From Paraburkholderia bonniea (GTDB taxonomy: Bacteria; Pseudomonadota; Gammaproteobacteria; Burkholderiales; Burkholderiaceae), in assembly GCF_009455625.1 (NCBI RefSeq), contig NZ_QPEQ01000002.1, positions 620,001 through 684,000 of the forward strand: 64,000 nucleotides of DNA. The letters are read 5' to 3'. The position numbers and the translations under genes were made by a program. The notes under the pieces were generated by a model. It did not search any database, was not told the origin of the DNA, and saw only the letters and a list, made by a program, of their open reading frames with translations. Shown here piece after piece: positions 52,757 through 62,483 of this stretch; position 1 is the first letter of the stretch, and the number at the start of each line of letters is the position of its first letter.

Positions 52757-53743
52757 TCACACCAGCCCGCGCAAACGCCGCATCATCTTCAGCGAGCGCA
52801 TGAAGGTCACACCGGTCTGGCAGCGAAGCACGAAGCGCAGCGTCCGTGGCCAGCTCGCTACGCTTTGCACGAAGGCCGCCAGATCACGCTTCGCCCTCTC
52901 AGGAAGCGCACTGTCCTGGGCGCAATACGTGCTGAAACAACGAATCTGTGCCGCCACTTGCTCTATCTGCTGACGCTTCGCCGTTGCACGGCGTTGTCTC
53001 TCAACAGGCGTTTTTTTGTGGCGCGCTTGCCCAGCATTGCTGTCCCACTTCGTACCAGCGCTGACCGCGTTACCGCCGTGCTGGCGGTATTTCAGGTGGG
53101 CCGCCGCGACGTAACGAATCTCGCCAAACGCCGCCACAATCAGCGCCAGCCACCAGTCATGCATCACCGCTTCGGCCGGAAACGGCAGCGCGCGGCTCAC
53201 CGCGGCCCGGTTCAGCAACATCGCGCAACCAGGAATATGGTTGCTCAGGAAAAAATCACGTAGCCGGGCAGCGCGGCAACATTTCGGCGTGGCGGCAAAC
53301 AACGACGGCGACAAGCACTTCAGTTCCGCATCCACCAGCTCGATATCGCAGAACGCCAGCACTGGTTGTGCCGTACCACCTTGCGCTTCAGCGGCTTGCA
53401 CCGCCTGCATCAGGCTCGAGATTTTTTCCGGCGTCCAGACATCGTCCTGATCCACCAGCGCGATGTAATCGCCCTTGCAGGCCGCAATCGCCCGCTCGAA
53501 GTTACGCACGATCCCCACCCGTTCGCCTGCCGCGACGAGCCTTAGCGGAATCCGTCCAGCGTAATGACGTAGCAGTTCAGGCGTGTTGTCGGTGGAGGCA
53601 TCGTCGGCTACCACCAGTTCGAGATTCGGCCAGCGTTGAGCTTCTAGCGAGGCCAGCAGCTCAGGCAGCCAGGTCTGACCGTTGTACGTTGCCAGCGCCA
53701 GAGACACCAGCGGCACAGCCTTCGGTAACGTGGGATTCGACAT
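52757..53743 (-). CDS. Glycosyltransferase family 2 protein downstream of msbA
   Basis: 328 residues from the ATG at 53743, four bases after the msbA stop; longer starts would lie inside msbA. GT-A motifs: PLVSLALATYNGQTWLPELLASLEAQRWPNLELVVADDASTDNT, IALVDQDDVWTPEKI (metal site) and AVMHDWWLALIVAAFGEIRYV, the rhamnosyltransferase-like pattern. The close spacing indicates co-transcription with msbA. Confidence 0.9.
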   Translation of the reverse strand: MSNPTLPKAVPLVSLALATYNGQTWLPELLASLEAQRWPNLELVVADDASTDNTPELLRHYAGRIPLRLVAAGERVGIVRNFERAIAACKGDYIALVDQDDVWTPEKISSLMQAVQAAEAQGGTAQPVLAFCDIELVDAELKCLSPSLFAATPKCCRAARLRDFFLSNHIPGCAMLLNRAAVSRALPFPAEAVMHDWWLALIVAAFGEIRYVAAAHLKYRQHGGNAVSAGTKWDSNAGQARHKKTPVERQRRATAKRQQIEQVAAQIRCFSTYCAQDSALPERAKRDLAAFVQSVASWPRTLRFVLRCQTGVTFMRSLKMMRRLRGLV

Positions 53744-53747
53744 GAAC

Positions 53748-55553
53748 TCAAGCCGTGCCTTGCTGAAACTGGATGCGATGCAAATGCGCATACAGCCCGT
53801 TTTGGGCCAGCAGTTCACGGTGACTGCCGCGTTCGACAATGCGTCCGGCATCCATCACCAGAATCCGGTTGGCGCGCTCAATCGTCGAGAGACGGTGGGC
53901 GATCACCAGCGTCGTGCGGCCTTTCATCAGCGTCTCAAGTGCAGCCTGGACATGACGCTCGGATTCGGAATCCAGCGCGGAGGTGGCTTCGTCAAGAATC
54001 AGGATGGGTGCGTCTTTATAGATCGCCCGGGCGATGGCTAGACGCTGGCGCTGGCCACCGGAGAGCATCGTGCCGTTGTCACCGATCAGCGTATCAATGC
54101 CATCGGGCATCGCTTGCACGGTCGGCCACAGATTGGCTGCCTGCAGCGCAGCGATGACGCGTCCGGCATCAGCCTTCTGGCCATAGGCGACGTTGTTGCC
54201 GATGGTGTCGTTGAACAGCACCACATCCTGGCTGACCATCGCAATCTGGCTGCGCAAATCGTGCGTGCTGTATTCCGGCAACGCCACGCCATCAATCAGA
54301 ATCTCCCCGCTAGTGGGATCAAAAAAGCGCGGCAGCAGATTCACCAGCGTGGTTTTGCCACTGCCTGACGGGCCCGCCAGCGCCACCATCTCGCCCGGTG
54401 CCACGCTGAACGACACCTGATCCAGCGTATGCCGCTGGCTCGCGTTGTTCGCGCTGTAAACAAACGACACATCACGAAACTCAATCGCACCCGAGGCACG
54501 TTCCAGCGGCCTGCCGCCGCCAGTGGGCTCAGCGGGTTCGTCAATCAGGCCGAAGATCAGTTCGGCCGCTGTCATGCCTCGCTGCAACGGCTGGTTGACG
54601 TCCATCAGATGCTTCAACGGCGAAATAATCAGTAGCATCGACGTCACGAACGCGACAAACCCCCCCACCGTAGTCTGATCGTTGGACGACTGCACCACGG
54701 CAATCGTTATCACCACCGCTAGCGCAATCGACGCGAGAAATTGCGTCAGCGGCTGCGCCAGGCCACCGGACACGGTCATGCGCATGGCGTAGCCGCGCAG
54801 GCGGCGGCTCATTGCGCTAAAACGCTCGTTTTCGTATTGCTCGCCATTGTTCACCTTGACGACCTTGTAGCCGCCAACGGTCTCTTCGACGATGTAGGAC
54901 AGCTCATTGGTGAGCAACTGGTTCTCGCGGTTCAAGCGCCGCAGCCGCCGGTTGATCTTGCCCACCAGCCAGCCGATTCCCGGCAGCAGCACCGCGACGA
55001 TCAGCGTCAGACGCCAGTTCAGATAAAACAGATAGCCCAGCAAAAAGATCACCGTCAGTGAATCGCGCACCAGCGTGACCATCACACTGGTGAGCACATT
55101 CAGGATCTGGTTCACCTCAAACACAATCGCATTGATAACGGTGCTGGCGGTTTCGCGCTGAAAAAACGCCACGCTGGTGTGAATCATCCGGTCGAACATT
55201 TTCAGGCGCAGTTCGAGCAGGATTTTGCTCGATACATACGACAGCAAATACCCAGATGCATACTGCGACACACCGCGCACCAGCGCGAGACCAATCACAG
55301 CGAGCGGGACAAACCACTTCGCGTTGTCGCTGGCATGCGCGCCAAAGCCTTTGTCCAGTAAAGGTTTCAGCAACGCAGGAATAGCTGCGTCAGTGGCCGC
55401 GCTGACCGCCATCGCGGCAATCGCGGCGACCACGACCCAAATCACCGGCTTGATATACGGCCAGAGGCGGCGCATCACGACGGCAGGCGATGACGCATCA
55501 CCAGAGCCCATCGGCTTGCTTAAAGTTGGTTTCACGTTGGGCTTTGCGCTCAC
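53748..55553 (-). CDS. msbA: Lipid A export ATP-binding/permease protein MsbA
   Basis: Flips lipid A-core to the periplasmic leaflet. 601 residues from a GTG start with AGAGG five bases upstream. Six membrane helices fill residues ~30-320, and the ATPase domain carries Walker [10 protein letters not shown], the Q-loop ...[20 protein letters not shown], signature [14 protein letters not shown], Walker [13 protein letters not shown] and the switch His in IAHRLST. An in-frame ATG 14 codons later is an alternative start. Followed by a glycosyltransferase gene. Confidence 0.95.
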   Translation of the reverse strand: MSAKPNVKPTLSKPMGSGDASSPAVVMRRLWPYIKPVIWVVVAAIAAMAVSAATDAAIPALLKPLLDKGFGAHASDNAKWFVPLAVIGLALVRGVSQYASGYLLSYVSSKILLELRLKMFDRMIHTSVAFFQRETASTVINAIVFEVNQILNVLTSVMVTLVRDSLTVIFLLGYLFYLNWRLTLIVAVLLPGIGWLVGKINRRLRRLNRENQLLTNELSYIVEETVGGYKVVKVNNGEQYENERFSAMSRRLRGYAMRMTVSGGLAQPLTQFLASIALAVVITIAVVQSSNDQTTVGGFVAFVTSMLLIISPLKHLMDVNQPLQRGMTAAELIFGLIDEPAEPTGGGRPLERASGAIEFRDVSFVYSANNASQRHTLDQVSFSVAPGEMVALAGPSGSGKTTLVNLLPRFFDPTSGEILIDGVALPEYSTHDLRSQIAMVSQDVVLFNDTIGNNVAYGQKADAGRVIAALQAANLWPTVQAMPDGIDTLIGDNGTMLSGGQRQRLAIARAIYKDAPILILDEATSALDSESERHVQAALETLMKGRTTLVIAHRLSTIERANRILVMDAGRIVERGSHRELLAQNGLYAHLHRIQFQQGTA

Positions 55554-55848
55554 AACATCCTCTGAAAACACGGCTGAAAATCCGCCAGTCCGGCCAAACG
55601 CTAGCCGAACCTTAAGCGGGAAATAAAACGTCGCATTGTAAATGCCGTGCCTGCCCGCGAGCCAGAACGGTTTGGCACGCTGTGTATACTTGCCGCGGCG
55701 CGTTCGCGCCCAGGCGTTGAGCATCGGGTAGCGGCATGCAGATGCCCCGCTATGCGCCACGCTCCATCATCAAGCTCCTCCCCGGCACCTCAGGGACCTC
55801 AGGCACTCAGGCACGCTCAAGCATCCTCAAGCACGAAGGCATCAACGC
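55554..55848. other. Spacer between msbA and the WaaE-type gene
   Basis: A TATACT (55685-55690, +) faces the WaaE-type gene without a good -35. At 55784-55834 a 9-10 bp unit of the type GGCACCTCA recurs five or six times with drift, ending just ahead of the start codon, and no Shine-Dalgarno sequence is visible there. Confidence 0.5.
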
Positions 55849-56616
55849 ATGAAAGAAATCACCCTCGGCGTCGCACTCATCACGCGCAATGCATCGGTTC
55901 GGCTCGCCGAATGTCTTCAGTCGGTGGCTTTCGCTGACGAGATCGTAGTGCTAGACAGCGGCAGCACGGATACGACTGTCGACATCGCCCGGGCTCATGG
56001 CGCACGCGTGCTGCAACTGCCAGGCTGGCCCGGTTTTGGTCCGCAGAAAAACCGGGCGCTGGATGCGCTGGACACCACCTGGGTGCTCTCGCTTGATGCC
56101 GACGAAATTGTCTCAGCAGAACTAGCCGCAGCCATCCGCGCGGCCATCGCCGCCCCCACGGCAGAGGTGTACGCGATCGACCGGCTCTCGAGTTTTTGCG
56201 GCACATGGGTTCATCACAGCGGCTGGTATCCCGACTGGATACCCCGGTTATTTCGCCGTGGCGCAGCCCGCTTCTCGGATGACCTGGTACACGAGCGTCT
56301 GCTGTTCGAGACGCCCGCGCAGCGCTTGCCGGGCCAGTTGCTGCATCACTCTTACGAAGACTTCGAAACCGTGCTGCGCAAGCTCGATACCTATTCGAGC
56401 GCATCAGCACAGCAGCGCTACGCGGCAGGCCAGCGCGGCAGCTTCACCAAGGCATTGCTGCGCGGGACCTGGGCTTTCGTCCGCACCTACTTGCTGCGCC
56501 GTGGTTTTCTCGATGGCCAGGCGGGTTTCATGATTGCCGTGTTCAACGCGCAAACCGTGTATTACCGGTTTCTGAAGCTCGCCCATCTGCAGCAAAAACC
56601 GCCGCATCAGCCCTAA
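55849..56616 (+). CDS. waaE: LPS core glycosyltransferase, WaaE/KdtX type (GT2)
   Basis: 255 residues. TLGVALITRNASVRLAECLQSVAFADEIVVLDSGSTDTTVDIARAHGARV, the acidic motif WVLSLDADEIVSAELAAAI and YPDWIPRLFRRGAARFSDDLVHERLL are characteristic of the WaaE/KdtX group, which adds a beta-glucose to the inner-core heptose in enterics. The exact sugar is not known here. It is next to msbA and convergent with dnaE. Confidence 0.88.
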   Translation: MKEITLGVALITRNASVRLAECLQSVAFADEIVVLDSGSTDTTVDIARAHGARVLQLPGWPGFGPQKNRALDALDTTWVLSLDADEIVSAELAAAIRAAIAAPTAEVYAIDRLSSFCGTWVHHSGWYPDWIPRLFRRGAARFSDDLVHERLLFETPAQRLPGQLLHHSYEDFETVLRKLDTYSSASAQQRYAAGQRGSFTKALLRGTWAFVRTYLLRRGFLDGQAGFMIAVFNAQTVYYRFLKLAHLQQKPPHQP

Positions 56617-56625
56617 GCGCCTGGC

Positions 56626-59600
56626 TTAATAAACGATTTCGACTGCGTTGTCCGCGTATTCGGCTCGCAACGCGGCCAGCAATTCGTCGCTTGGAATCAC
56701 GCGCCATGCCTCACCCAGTTGCACTGCCGCCTGGGCTCGCTGATTGCAGTACATCACCCAGACTGCGAGACCGGCTGGCGCGGCGGCAGCTGCCTGACGC
56801 CGCCCAGCGTGATCGTCACCGCCGTAGCCCTGACGGGCACTACGAGAGGCTGAAGGGGCTGCTGGCGGCGGCGCGCCCGCTTGTGCGCGCGGCACGCAAT
56901 GTGCCTGCAGCAAACGGCGCAACACTTGCGCATCAGCGTCGCCGCCCAGTTGCACTTTCAGAGCCTCGGCATAGCGGCTACGCGCACAGCCCAGATCCAT
57001 CACCGTTTCAACCGTAAAGCGAATGCCGCCGGTAAACATATCGTTGCGCGCCTGACCCTGCACCACCAGCAGTTCGTCTTCTTTGAAAAGCGCCTTGTGT
57101 GCTTCGAACAACTCGTTGAACACCGTCACTTCACACTGCCCGGTGCCGTCATCGAGCACCGCGATCAGCATCTTGCCGCGCTGGGTCATCTGGGTGCGCA
57201 GCGAAACGATGACGCCCGCTACCAGCTTGTCGCGCCCTTCCTTCAGTTCGCCAATTTTCTGCCGGGCAAAGCGGCGGATTTCGTCGCGGTAGGCATCGAA
57301 CAAATGGCCTGAAAGATAAAACCCCAGCGCGCTTTTTTCTTCCTGGAGTTTTTGCTTTTCTGCCCACGCTGGCTCAAGCACCAACTCGTGGCCTTGCGAC
57401 GGCGCGTCGCCCATGTCGAACAAGCCGGCCTGCATCGCGTTCGCGCTGGCCTGCTCGGCCGCTTCCATCGCCAGCGACACCGAAGCGATGAGCTGCGCCC
57501 GGTTGTCATGCAACAGGTCAAACGCACCAGCGCGAATCAAGGCTTCGACCGTGCGGCGGTTCACCATGCGCCGGTCCACGCGGTTGCAAAAATCGAACAG
57601 GTCGATGAAGGGGCCGTCTTGATCGCGGGCCCGGATGATGTCTTCGATGGCGTTCTGACCGCTGCCTTTAATCGCACCCAGACCGTAGCGGATGGTATCG
57701 GCCCGCGCCTTGCCTGCAGCCGGTGCGACAGGCTCAAAGCGATATGCCGACTGGTTGATATCCGGCGGCAGCACGCTCATGCCGTTCATCAAGCAGTCTT
57801 CGAACAGAATCTTGACCTTGTCGGTGTCGTCCATCGCCAGCGACAAGTTGGCAGCCATAAATTCGGCGGGATGATGCGCCTTGAGCCACGCGGTGAAATA
57901 CGCGAGCAGCGCATAGGCGGCAGCGTGCGATTTGTTGAAACCGTAGCCCGCGAACTTCTCCATCAAGTCGAAAATCTCGTCGGCCTTTTCTGCCGTGAGG
58001 CCATTTTTGGCTGCGCCATCGCGGAACAACGCGCGATGCTCGGCCATTTCCTCGGCCTTTTTCTTGCCCATCGCGCGGCGCAGCAAGTCAGCCCCGCCCA
58101 GCGAATAACCGCCGATGATCTGCGCCATCTGCATCACCTGCTCCTGATAGACCATGATGCCGTAGGTCTCTTGCAGAACCGGTTTGACGCGGGGATCGGG
58201 GTACTCCACCACTTCACGACCGTGCTTGCGCGCGCAAAAGCTGGGAATCAGGTCCATCGGGCCTGGCCGGTACAGCGCCACCAGCGCGATGATGTCTTCG
58301 AAGCGGTCCGGCTGCGCGTCCTTCAGCATGCCTTGCATGCCACGGCTTTCAAGCTGGAACACCGCCACCGTGTTGGCTTTTTTCAGAATCGAGAATGACG
58401 CGGGATCATCCAGTGGCACCTGGGCCAGCGACCAGTCCTGTTTCGACGGATCAAGGCGGCGAATATAGCGCTCGGCCCAATCGAGAATGGTCAGCGTGGT
58501 CAGGCCCAAAAAGTCGAACTTGACCAGCCCAACGGCTTCGACGTCGTCCTTGTCGTACTGACTCACCACGCCGCTGTCATCGCCCTGGGTGTAGAGCGGA
58601 CAAAAATCGGTCAGCTTGCCTGGTGCGATCAGCACCCCGCCCGCGTGCATGCCGACGTTACGCGTCAGCCCTTCGACCCGCTGGGCCAGCTCCAGCAGTT
58701 GACGCACTTCGTCTTCGTTATCGAAGCGCTCCTGCAACAGCGGCTCTTCTTTTATCGCGTCGGCGATGGTCACGTGCTTGCCAGGCTTGAACGGAATCAG
58801 CTTGGCAATGCCATCGGTGAACATGTAACCCAGATCCAGCACGCGGCCAATGTCGCGCACCGCCGCCTTGGCTGCCATCGTGCCGAACGTGGCGATCTGT
58901 GACACCGCATCGGCACCGTATTTTTGCTTCACATACTGAATGACGCGATCGCGCCCTTCCTGGCAAAAGTCGATGTCGAAGTCGGGCATCGACACCCGCT
59001 CAGGGTTCAGGAAACGTTCGAACAGCAAGTTGTAGCGCAGTGGGTCGAGATCCGTCACGCCCAGCGCATACGCCACCAGCGAACCTGCGCCCGAACCCCG
59101 TCCTGGGCCCACCGGCACACCGTTGTTTTTGGCCCAGTTGATGAAGTCGGCAACGATCAGGAAGTAGCCTGGAAACCCCATGTCGATGATCGTGCCGCAT
59201 TCGAACATCAGCCGTTCGCTATACACGGGACGCTGTGCATCGCGTGCAGCGGCATCGGGATAAAGCTGCTCAAGACGCTTTTCCAGCCCTTCTTGCGACA
59301 GCTGCACCAGGTAGTCGTCCAGCGACATGCCGTCGGGCGTCGGGAAGAGCGGCAGCCGGGGCTTGCCAAGTTCGAGAATCAGATTGCAGCGCCGGGCGAT
59401 TTCGACCGTATTGGCGAGCGCCGCTGGAATATCCGCGAACAGCGCGGCCATTTCGGCCTGGGTGCGGAAGTACTGGTCGGTGGTGAAACGTTTCGGGCGG
59501 CGCGGGTTCGCCAGCATGTCACCCTCTGAAATACACACGCGCGCTTCGTGCGCGGTGAAATCGTCAGGGATCATGAACTGTAGCGGATGGGTCGCTACCA

Positions 59601-60189
59601 CCGGCAGCTTGAGCGCGGCGGCGAGCGCCACCGCCTGTTGCACGTAAGTCTCGCCACCGGGCTGGCCGCTGCGTTGCAGCTCAAGATAAAACGCACCGGG
59701 GAAAATTTCGGCCCAGCGCTGAGCATGGCGTTTGGCTGCGGCTTCGTTGCCATTGGATAGCGCCACGCCGATATCGCCGTACTGCGCGCCGGACAACGCC
59801 AGCAGCCCTTCGCCCATGCCATCGGCGAGCCACGCGGCGTCTACTTCGGCACGCCCGCGATGCTGGTTGGTCAGTGACGCGCGGCTGAGCAGCTCACACA
59901 AGTTGAGATAACCACGCTGGTTGCGCACCAGCAGTAACAAGCGCGAAGGCTTGTCGCGGTCATCGTGATTGGTGATCCAGACGTCGCAGCCAGCAATGGG
60001 TTTAACCCCCTTGCTGCGGGCTTCCTTATAGAAACGGACGAGGCCAAAGGCATTGCTGAGATCGGTGAGCGCGAGCGCGCCCTGACCGTCCTGGGCCGCC
60101 GCCTTGACGATGTCGTCAAGGCGCACGATGCCGTCAGCAATGGAAAATTCGGAGTGAACGCGAAGATGGACAAAGCGGGGATCTGACAT
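56626..60189 (-). CDS. dnaE: DNA polymerase III alpha subunit
   Basis: The replicative polymerase. 1187 residues from the ATG at 60189 (MSDPRFVHLRVHSEFSIADGIV), where the PHP domain begins. The PolIIIalpha palm has the catalytic aspartates in MPDFDIDFCQEGRDRV; GPGRGSGAGSLVAYALGVTDLDPL, GVLIAPGKLTDFCPLYTQGDDSGVVSQYDKDD and the HhH region follow, then an OB-fold (LVAGVIVSLRTQMTQRGKMLIAVLDDGTG). Near the C terminus a Pro/Ala/Gly-rich linker (~50 residues) interrupts the tau-binding region. No strong ribosome site. Confidence 0.96.
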   Translation of the reverse strand: MSDPRFVHLRVHSEFSIADGIVRLDDIVKAAAQDGQGALALTDLSNAFGLVRFYKEARSKGVKPIAGCDVWITNHDDRDKPSRLLLLVRNQRGYLNLCELLSRASLTNQHRGRAEVDAAWLADGMGEGLLALSGAQYGDIGVALSNGNEAAAKRHAQRWAEIFPGAFYLELQRSGQPGGETYVQQAVALAAALKLPVVATHPLQFMIPDDFTAHEARVCISEGDMLANPRRPKRFTTDQYFRTQAEMAALFADIPAALANTVEIARRCNLILELGKPRLPLFPTPDGMSLDDYLVQLSQEGLEKRLEQLYPDAAARDAQRPVYSERLMFECGTIIDMGFPGYFLIVADFINWAKNNGVPVGPGRGSGAGSLVAYALGVTDLDPLRYNLLFERFLNPERVSMPDFDIDFCQEGRDRVIQYVKQKYGADAVSQIATFGTMAAKAAVRDIGRVLDLGYMFTDGIAKLIPFKPGKHVTIADAIKEEPLLQERFDNEDEVRQLLELAQRVEGLTRNVGMHAGGVLIAPGKLTDFCPLYTQGDDSGVVSQYDKDDVEAVGLVKFDFLGLTTLTILDWAERYIRRLDPSKQDWSLAQVPLDDPASFSILKKANTVAVFQLESRGMQGMLKDAQPDRFEDIIALVALYRPGPMDLIPSFCARKHGREVVEYPDPRVKPVLQETYGIMVYQEQVMQMAQIIGGYSLGGADLLRRAMGKKKAEEMAEHRALFRDGAAKNGLTAEKADEIFDLMEKFAGYGFNKSHAAAYALLAYFTAWLKAHHPAEFMAANLSLAMDDTDKVKILFEDCLMNGMSVLPPDINQSAYRFEPVAPAAGKARADTIRYGLGAIKGSGQNAIEDIIRARDQDGPFIDLFDFCNRVDRRMVNRRTVEALIRAGAFDLLHDNRAQLIASVSLAMEAAEQASANAMQAGLFDMGDAPSQGHELVLEPAWAEKQKLQEEKSALGFYLSGHLFDAYRDEIRRFARQKIGELKEGRDKLVAGVIVSLRTQMTQRGKMLIAVLDDGTGQCEVTVFNELFEAHKALFKEDELLVVQGQARNDMFTGGIRFTVETVMDLGCARSRYAEALKVQLGGDADAQVLRRLLQAHCVPRAQAGAPPPAAPSASRSARQGYGGDDHAGRRQAAAAAPAGLAVWVMYCNQRAQAAVQLGEAWRVIPSDELLAALRAEYADNAVEIVY

Positions 60190-60559
60190 GGGCGCCATTG
60201 TAATCCACGCTCTGATAAATCCAGGATGAAACCAGAGGCCGCGGCGCACCCAGGAGGCACTTGAGTGGTGCCGCCCAAGGCCATGCCTGCGACAAGGGGA
60301 AAAGCGCCCGGATGAGGGATAATGCCGGGCTCTGTCGTTTTGCCCTACCCGGCCTTCTGGCTGGTGGCGATGGTTTTGGTTACAGGCCCTTTATTGCGGG
60401 ACTGCGGTCTGATGACTCGGTTTCTACTTACGTTTCGACTTACGCTTTCGGCCCGCGTTTTTAACCCGCGCTTTTAACCCGTTATTCCCTGTTCTTTTTC
60501 GCCCCTTTACTGCAACCCTGAGCGCGCTACCTGTTTGCGCCCCCTATGGCTGAATCATC
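60190..60559. other. Spacer between dnaE and trhO with two tandem repeats
   Basis: 370 bp between divergent genes. GTTTCTACTTAC / GTTTCGACTTAC (60420-60443, one mismatch) and CCCGCGTTTTTAA / CCCGCGCTTTTAA (60452-60477, one mismatch) are adjacent tandem duplications. No clear promoter. Confidence 0.5.
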
Positions 60560-61504
60560 ATGAGCATCGTCAATCTCGCCGCCTATCAGTTTGCGACCCT
60601 TGAAGCCACCGCAGCATGGCGGCCACTGGTCACCCAGCGTTGCGAAGCGCTCGGCCTGCGTGGCACCGTGTTACTCGCCCCCGAAGGCATCAACCTGTTC
60701 GTTGCGGGCACAGCCGAAGCGGCTCACGCGTTCATCGACTATCTGCGGCACGATCCGCTGTTCGAAGGCAAGTTCACGCAGTTGCAGTTCAAAGAAAGCC
60801 TGTCGCCCACCCAGCCGTTTCGCCGCATGCTGGTCAAGCTCAAACGCGAAATCATCACGATGAAAAAACCCGCGATCCAGCCTGAGCTAGGACGCGCCCC
60901 GGCAGTCGATGCGCACACGCTCAAGGCGTGGCTCGATCAGGGCCATGACGATACGGGCCGGCCAGTAGTGATGCTCGATACGCGCAATGCGTTCGAAGTT
61001 GATGTCGGCACTTTCGACAACACGCTCGATTACCGCATGACCCGGTTCAGCGAATTCCCCGACGTCATCGAGCAGCATCGCGCAGATCTCGAAGGCAAGA
61101 CGGTAGTGTCGTTTTGCACTGGCGGGATTCGTTGCGAGAAGGCTGCGATCTATATGAAAGAGATCGGCATCGACCATGTGTATCAACTGGATGGCGGGAT
61201 TCTGAAATATTTCGAAGAGGTGGGCGGCGCGCATTATCACGGCGAATGTTTTGTCTTCGATTACCGCACCGCGCTCAATCCACAGCTCGAACCCACCGCC
61301 ACAGCGCAGTGTTTTGGCTGCCGCGCGGTGCTCAGCCCAGAAGCGCAGCTCTCGCCGCTGTATGTGCCGGGCAAAAGCTGTCCGGCATGCCATGAGCGGC
61401 ACGCCGGCAGCGCTAAAACCACCCGATCCAAAGCGGCTTCATCCGCTTCAACCTCCACCCCGGCCCCTGCTGCCGCTAGCGATCTCGGCGACGCTAAGCG
61501 CTAA
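60560..61504 (+). CDS. trhO: tRNA uridine(34) hydroxylase TrhO (rhodanese family)
   Basis: Installs 5-hydroxyuridine at the tRNA wobble position using oxygen. 314 residues: an N-terminal acylphosphatase-like region ([20 protein letters not shown]), then a rhodanese domain with active Cys186 in [15 protein letters not shown], followed by [25 protein letters not shown] and a Cys-containing tail (CFGCRAVL...[11 protein letters not shown]) that may bind zinc. The last 35 residues are Ala/Ser/Pro-rich. Its stop lies within a 7-bp triplicated sequence; gluQ follows 12 bp later. Confidence 0.95.
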   Translation: MSIVNLAAYQFATLEATAAWRPLVTQRCEALGLRGTVLLAPEGINLFVAGTAEAAHAFIDYLRHDPLFEGKFTQLQFKESLSPTQPFRRMLVKLKREIITMKKPAIQPELGRAPAVDAHTLKAWLDQGHDDTGRPVVMLDTRNAFEVDVGTFDNTLDYRMTRFSEFPDVIEQHRADLEGKTVVSFCTGGIRCEKAAIYMKEIGIDHVYQLDGGILKYFEEVGGAHYHGECFVFDYRTALNPQLEPTATAQCFGCRAVLSPEAQLSPLYVPGKSCPACHERHAGSAKTTRSKAASSASTSTPAPAAASDLGDAKR

Positions 61505-61513
61505 GCGCTAAAC
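61493..61513 (+). repeat. Three 7-bp tandem repeats across the trhO stop
   Basis: GCTAAGC, GCTAAGC, GCTAAAC run across the trhO stop codon (61502-61504) up to the gluQ start. Copy-number change would shift the trhO frame end. Confidence 0.8.
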
Positions 61514-61516
61514 GTC

Positions 61517-62401
61517 ATGCGCTATCGCGGCCGTTTCGCGCCGTCGCCTACCGGGCCGCTGCATCTCGGCTCGCTGGTTAGCGCCCTCGCTAGCTGGCTT
61601 GATGCACGGGCTCATCACGGCACCTGGCTCGTACGTATCGAAGATATCGACGGCCCACGCACGGTGCCTGGCGCGGCGGCTGCCATCCTCGCTACGCTGG
61701 CCCGCTTCGGCCTGCATCCCGATGAACCGCCGCAGTGGCAAAGCCAGCGTCTCGCGCATTACCAGCGAGCGCTGGAGCAGCTTCAAGCGGCGGCGCTGGT
61801 TTATCCGTGCAGTTGCACGCGCAAGGAAATCGCTGATTCGCTGATGCAGGCACATGCGCGCCATTCCACCCTCGCTTATCCCGGCACCTGCCGCGCTGGC
61901 CTGCATGGCAAGCCAGCGCGCGCGTGGCGTCTACGGGTGCCGGATGGCGCAGCGGCGGTGATGCGTTTCGACGACCGCTGGCAAGGTCCGCAAAGCCAGA
62001 ATCTGGCCACGGATGTCGGTGATTTCGTGCTGCTGCGCGCGGATGGGCAGTGGGCGTATCAACTGGCTGTGGTGGTCGATGATGCGGACGCGGGAATCAC
62101 GGATATCGTGCGCGGCGCAGATCTGCTTGATTCAACCGCGCGGCAGATTTACCTGCAGCGCTGCCTTGGCGTGGCAACGCCGCGCTATCTGCATGTCCCG
62201 GTCGTGGCGAATGCCGCTGGGGAAAAGCTCAGTAAGCAAACCGGGGCGGAACCGCTGGAGACAACAGCGCCGCTCGCAACCTTGCAAATAGCAGCCAGGC
62301 ATCTGAAGCTGGATTTGCCTGTGGAGGCGCATGCGTCGCTAGAAAAGTTTTACGCGGCGGCGACGGCGGCCTGGGCGCAGCGGGCCAGCGTGCTGCGGTA
62401 A
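61517..62401 (+). CDS. gluQ: Glutamyl-Q tRNA(Asp) synthetase
   Basis: Attaches glutamate to queuosine in tRNA-Asp. 294 residues, a glutamyl-tRNA synthetase catalytic core without the anticodon-binding domain. Class I motifs: [15 protein letters not shown] (residues 5-19) and GEKLSKQ near 240. The zinc site CSCTRKE (from residue 98) with a later PGTC is typical of GluQ-RS. Linked to trhO, so two tRNA wobble-position enzymes are neighbours. Confidence 0.95.
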   Translation: MRYRGRFAPSPTGPLHLGSLVSALASWLDARAHHGTWLVRIEDIDGPRTVPGAAAAILATLARFGLHPDEPPQWQSQRLAHYQRALEQLQAAALVYPCSCTRKEIADSLMQAHARHSTLAYPGTCRAGLHGKPARAWRLRVPDGAAAVMRFDDRWQGPQSQNLATDVGDFVLLRADGQWAYQLAVVVDDADAGITDIVRGADLLDSTARQIYLQRCLGVATPRYLHVPVVANAAGEKLSKQTGAEPLETTAPLATLQIAARHLKLDLPVEAHASLEKFYAAATAAWAQRASVLR

Positions 62402-62420
62402 CCCATCCTCAATGGACCAT

Positions 62421-62447
62421 AAAAAAAGCGGCACCAGATGGTGCCGC
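62421..62447 (-). terminator. Terminator of the RhlE-type helicase gene
   Basis: GCGGCACC-N4-GGTGCCGC (62428-62447) followed on the minus strand by seven Ts. It also separates the convergent gluQ. Confidence 0.85.
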
Positions 62448-62457
62448 AGATTCATTC

Positions 62458-62481
62458 AGTTCAAATTCAAGTTCAAATTCA
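62458..62481. repeat. 12-bp perfect tandem duplication
   Basis: AGTTCAAATTCA occurs twice in tandem directly after the helicase stop codon, between the gene and its terminator. Confidence 0.85.
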
Positions 62482-62483
62482 GC

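Noticed and set aside
57352..58398. A 348-codon plus-strand frame opposite dnaE
   Set aside because: Shadow of dnaE; no independent evidence of coding.
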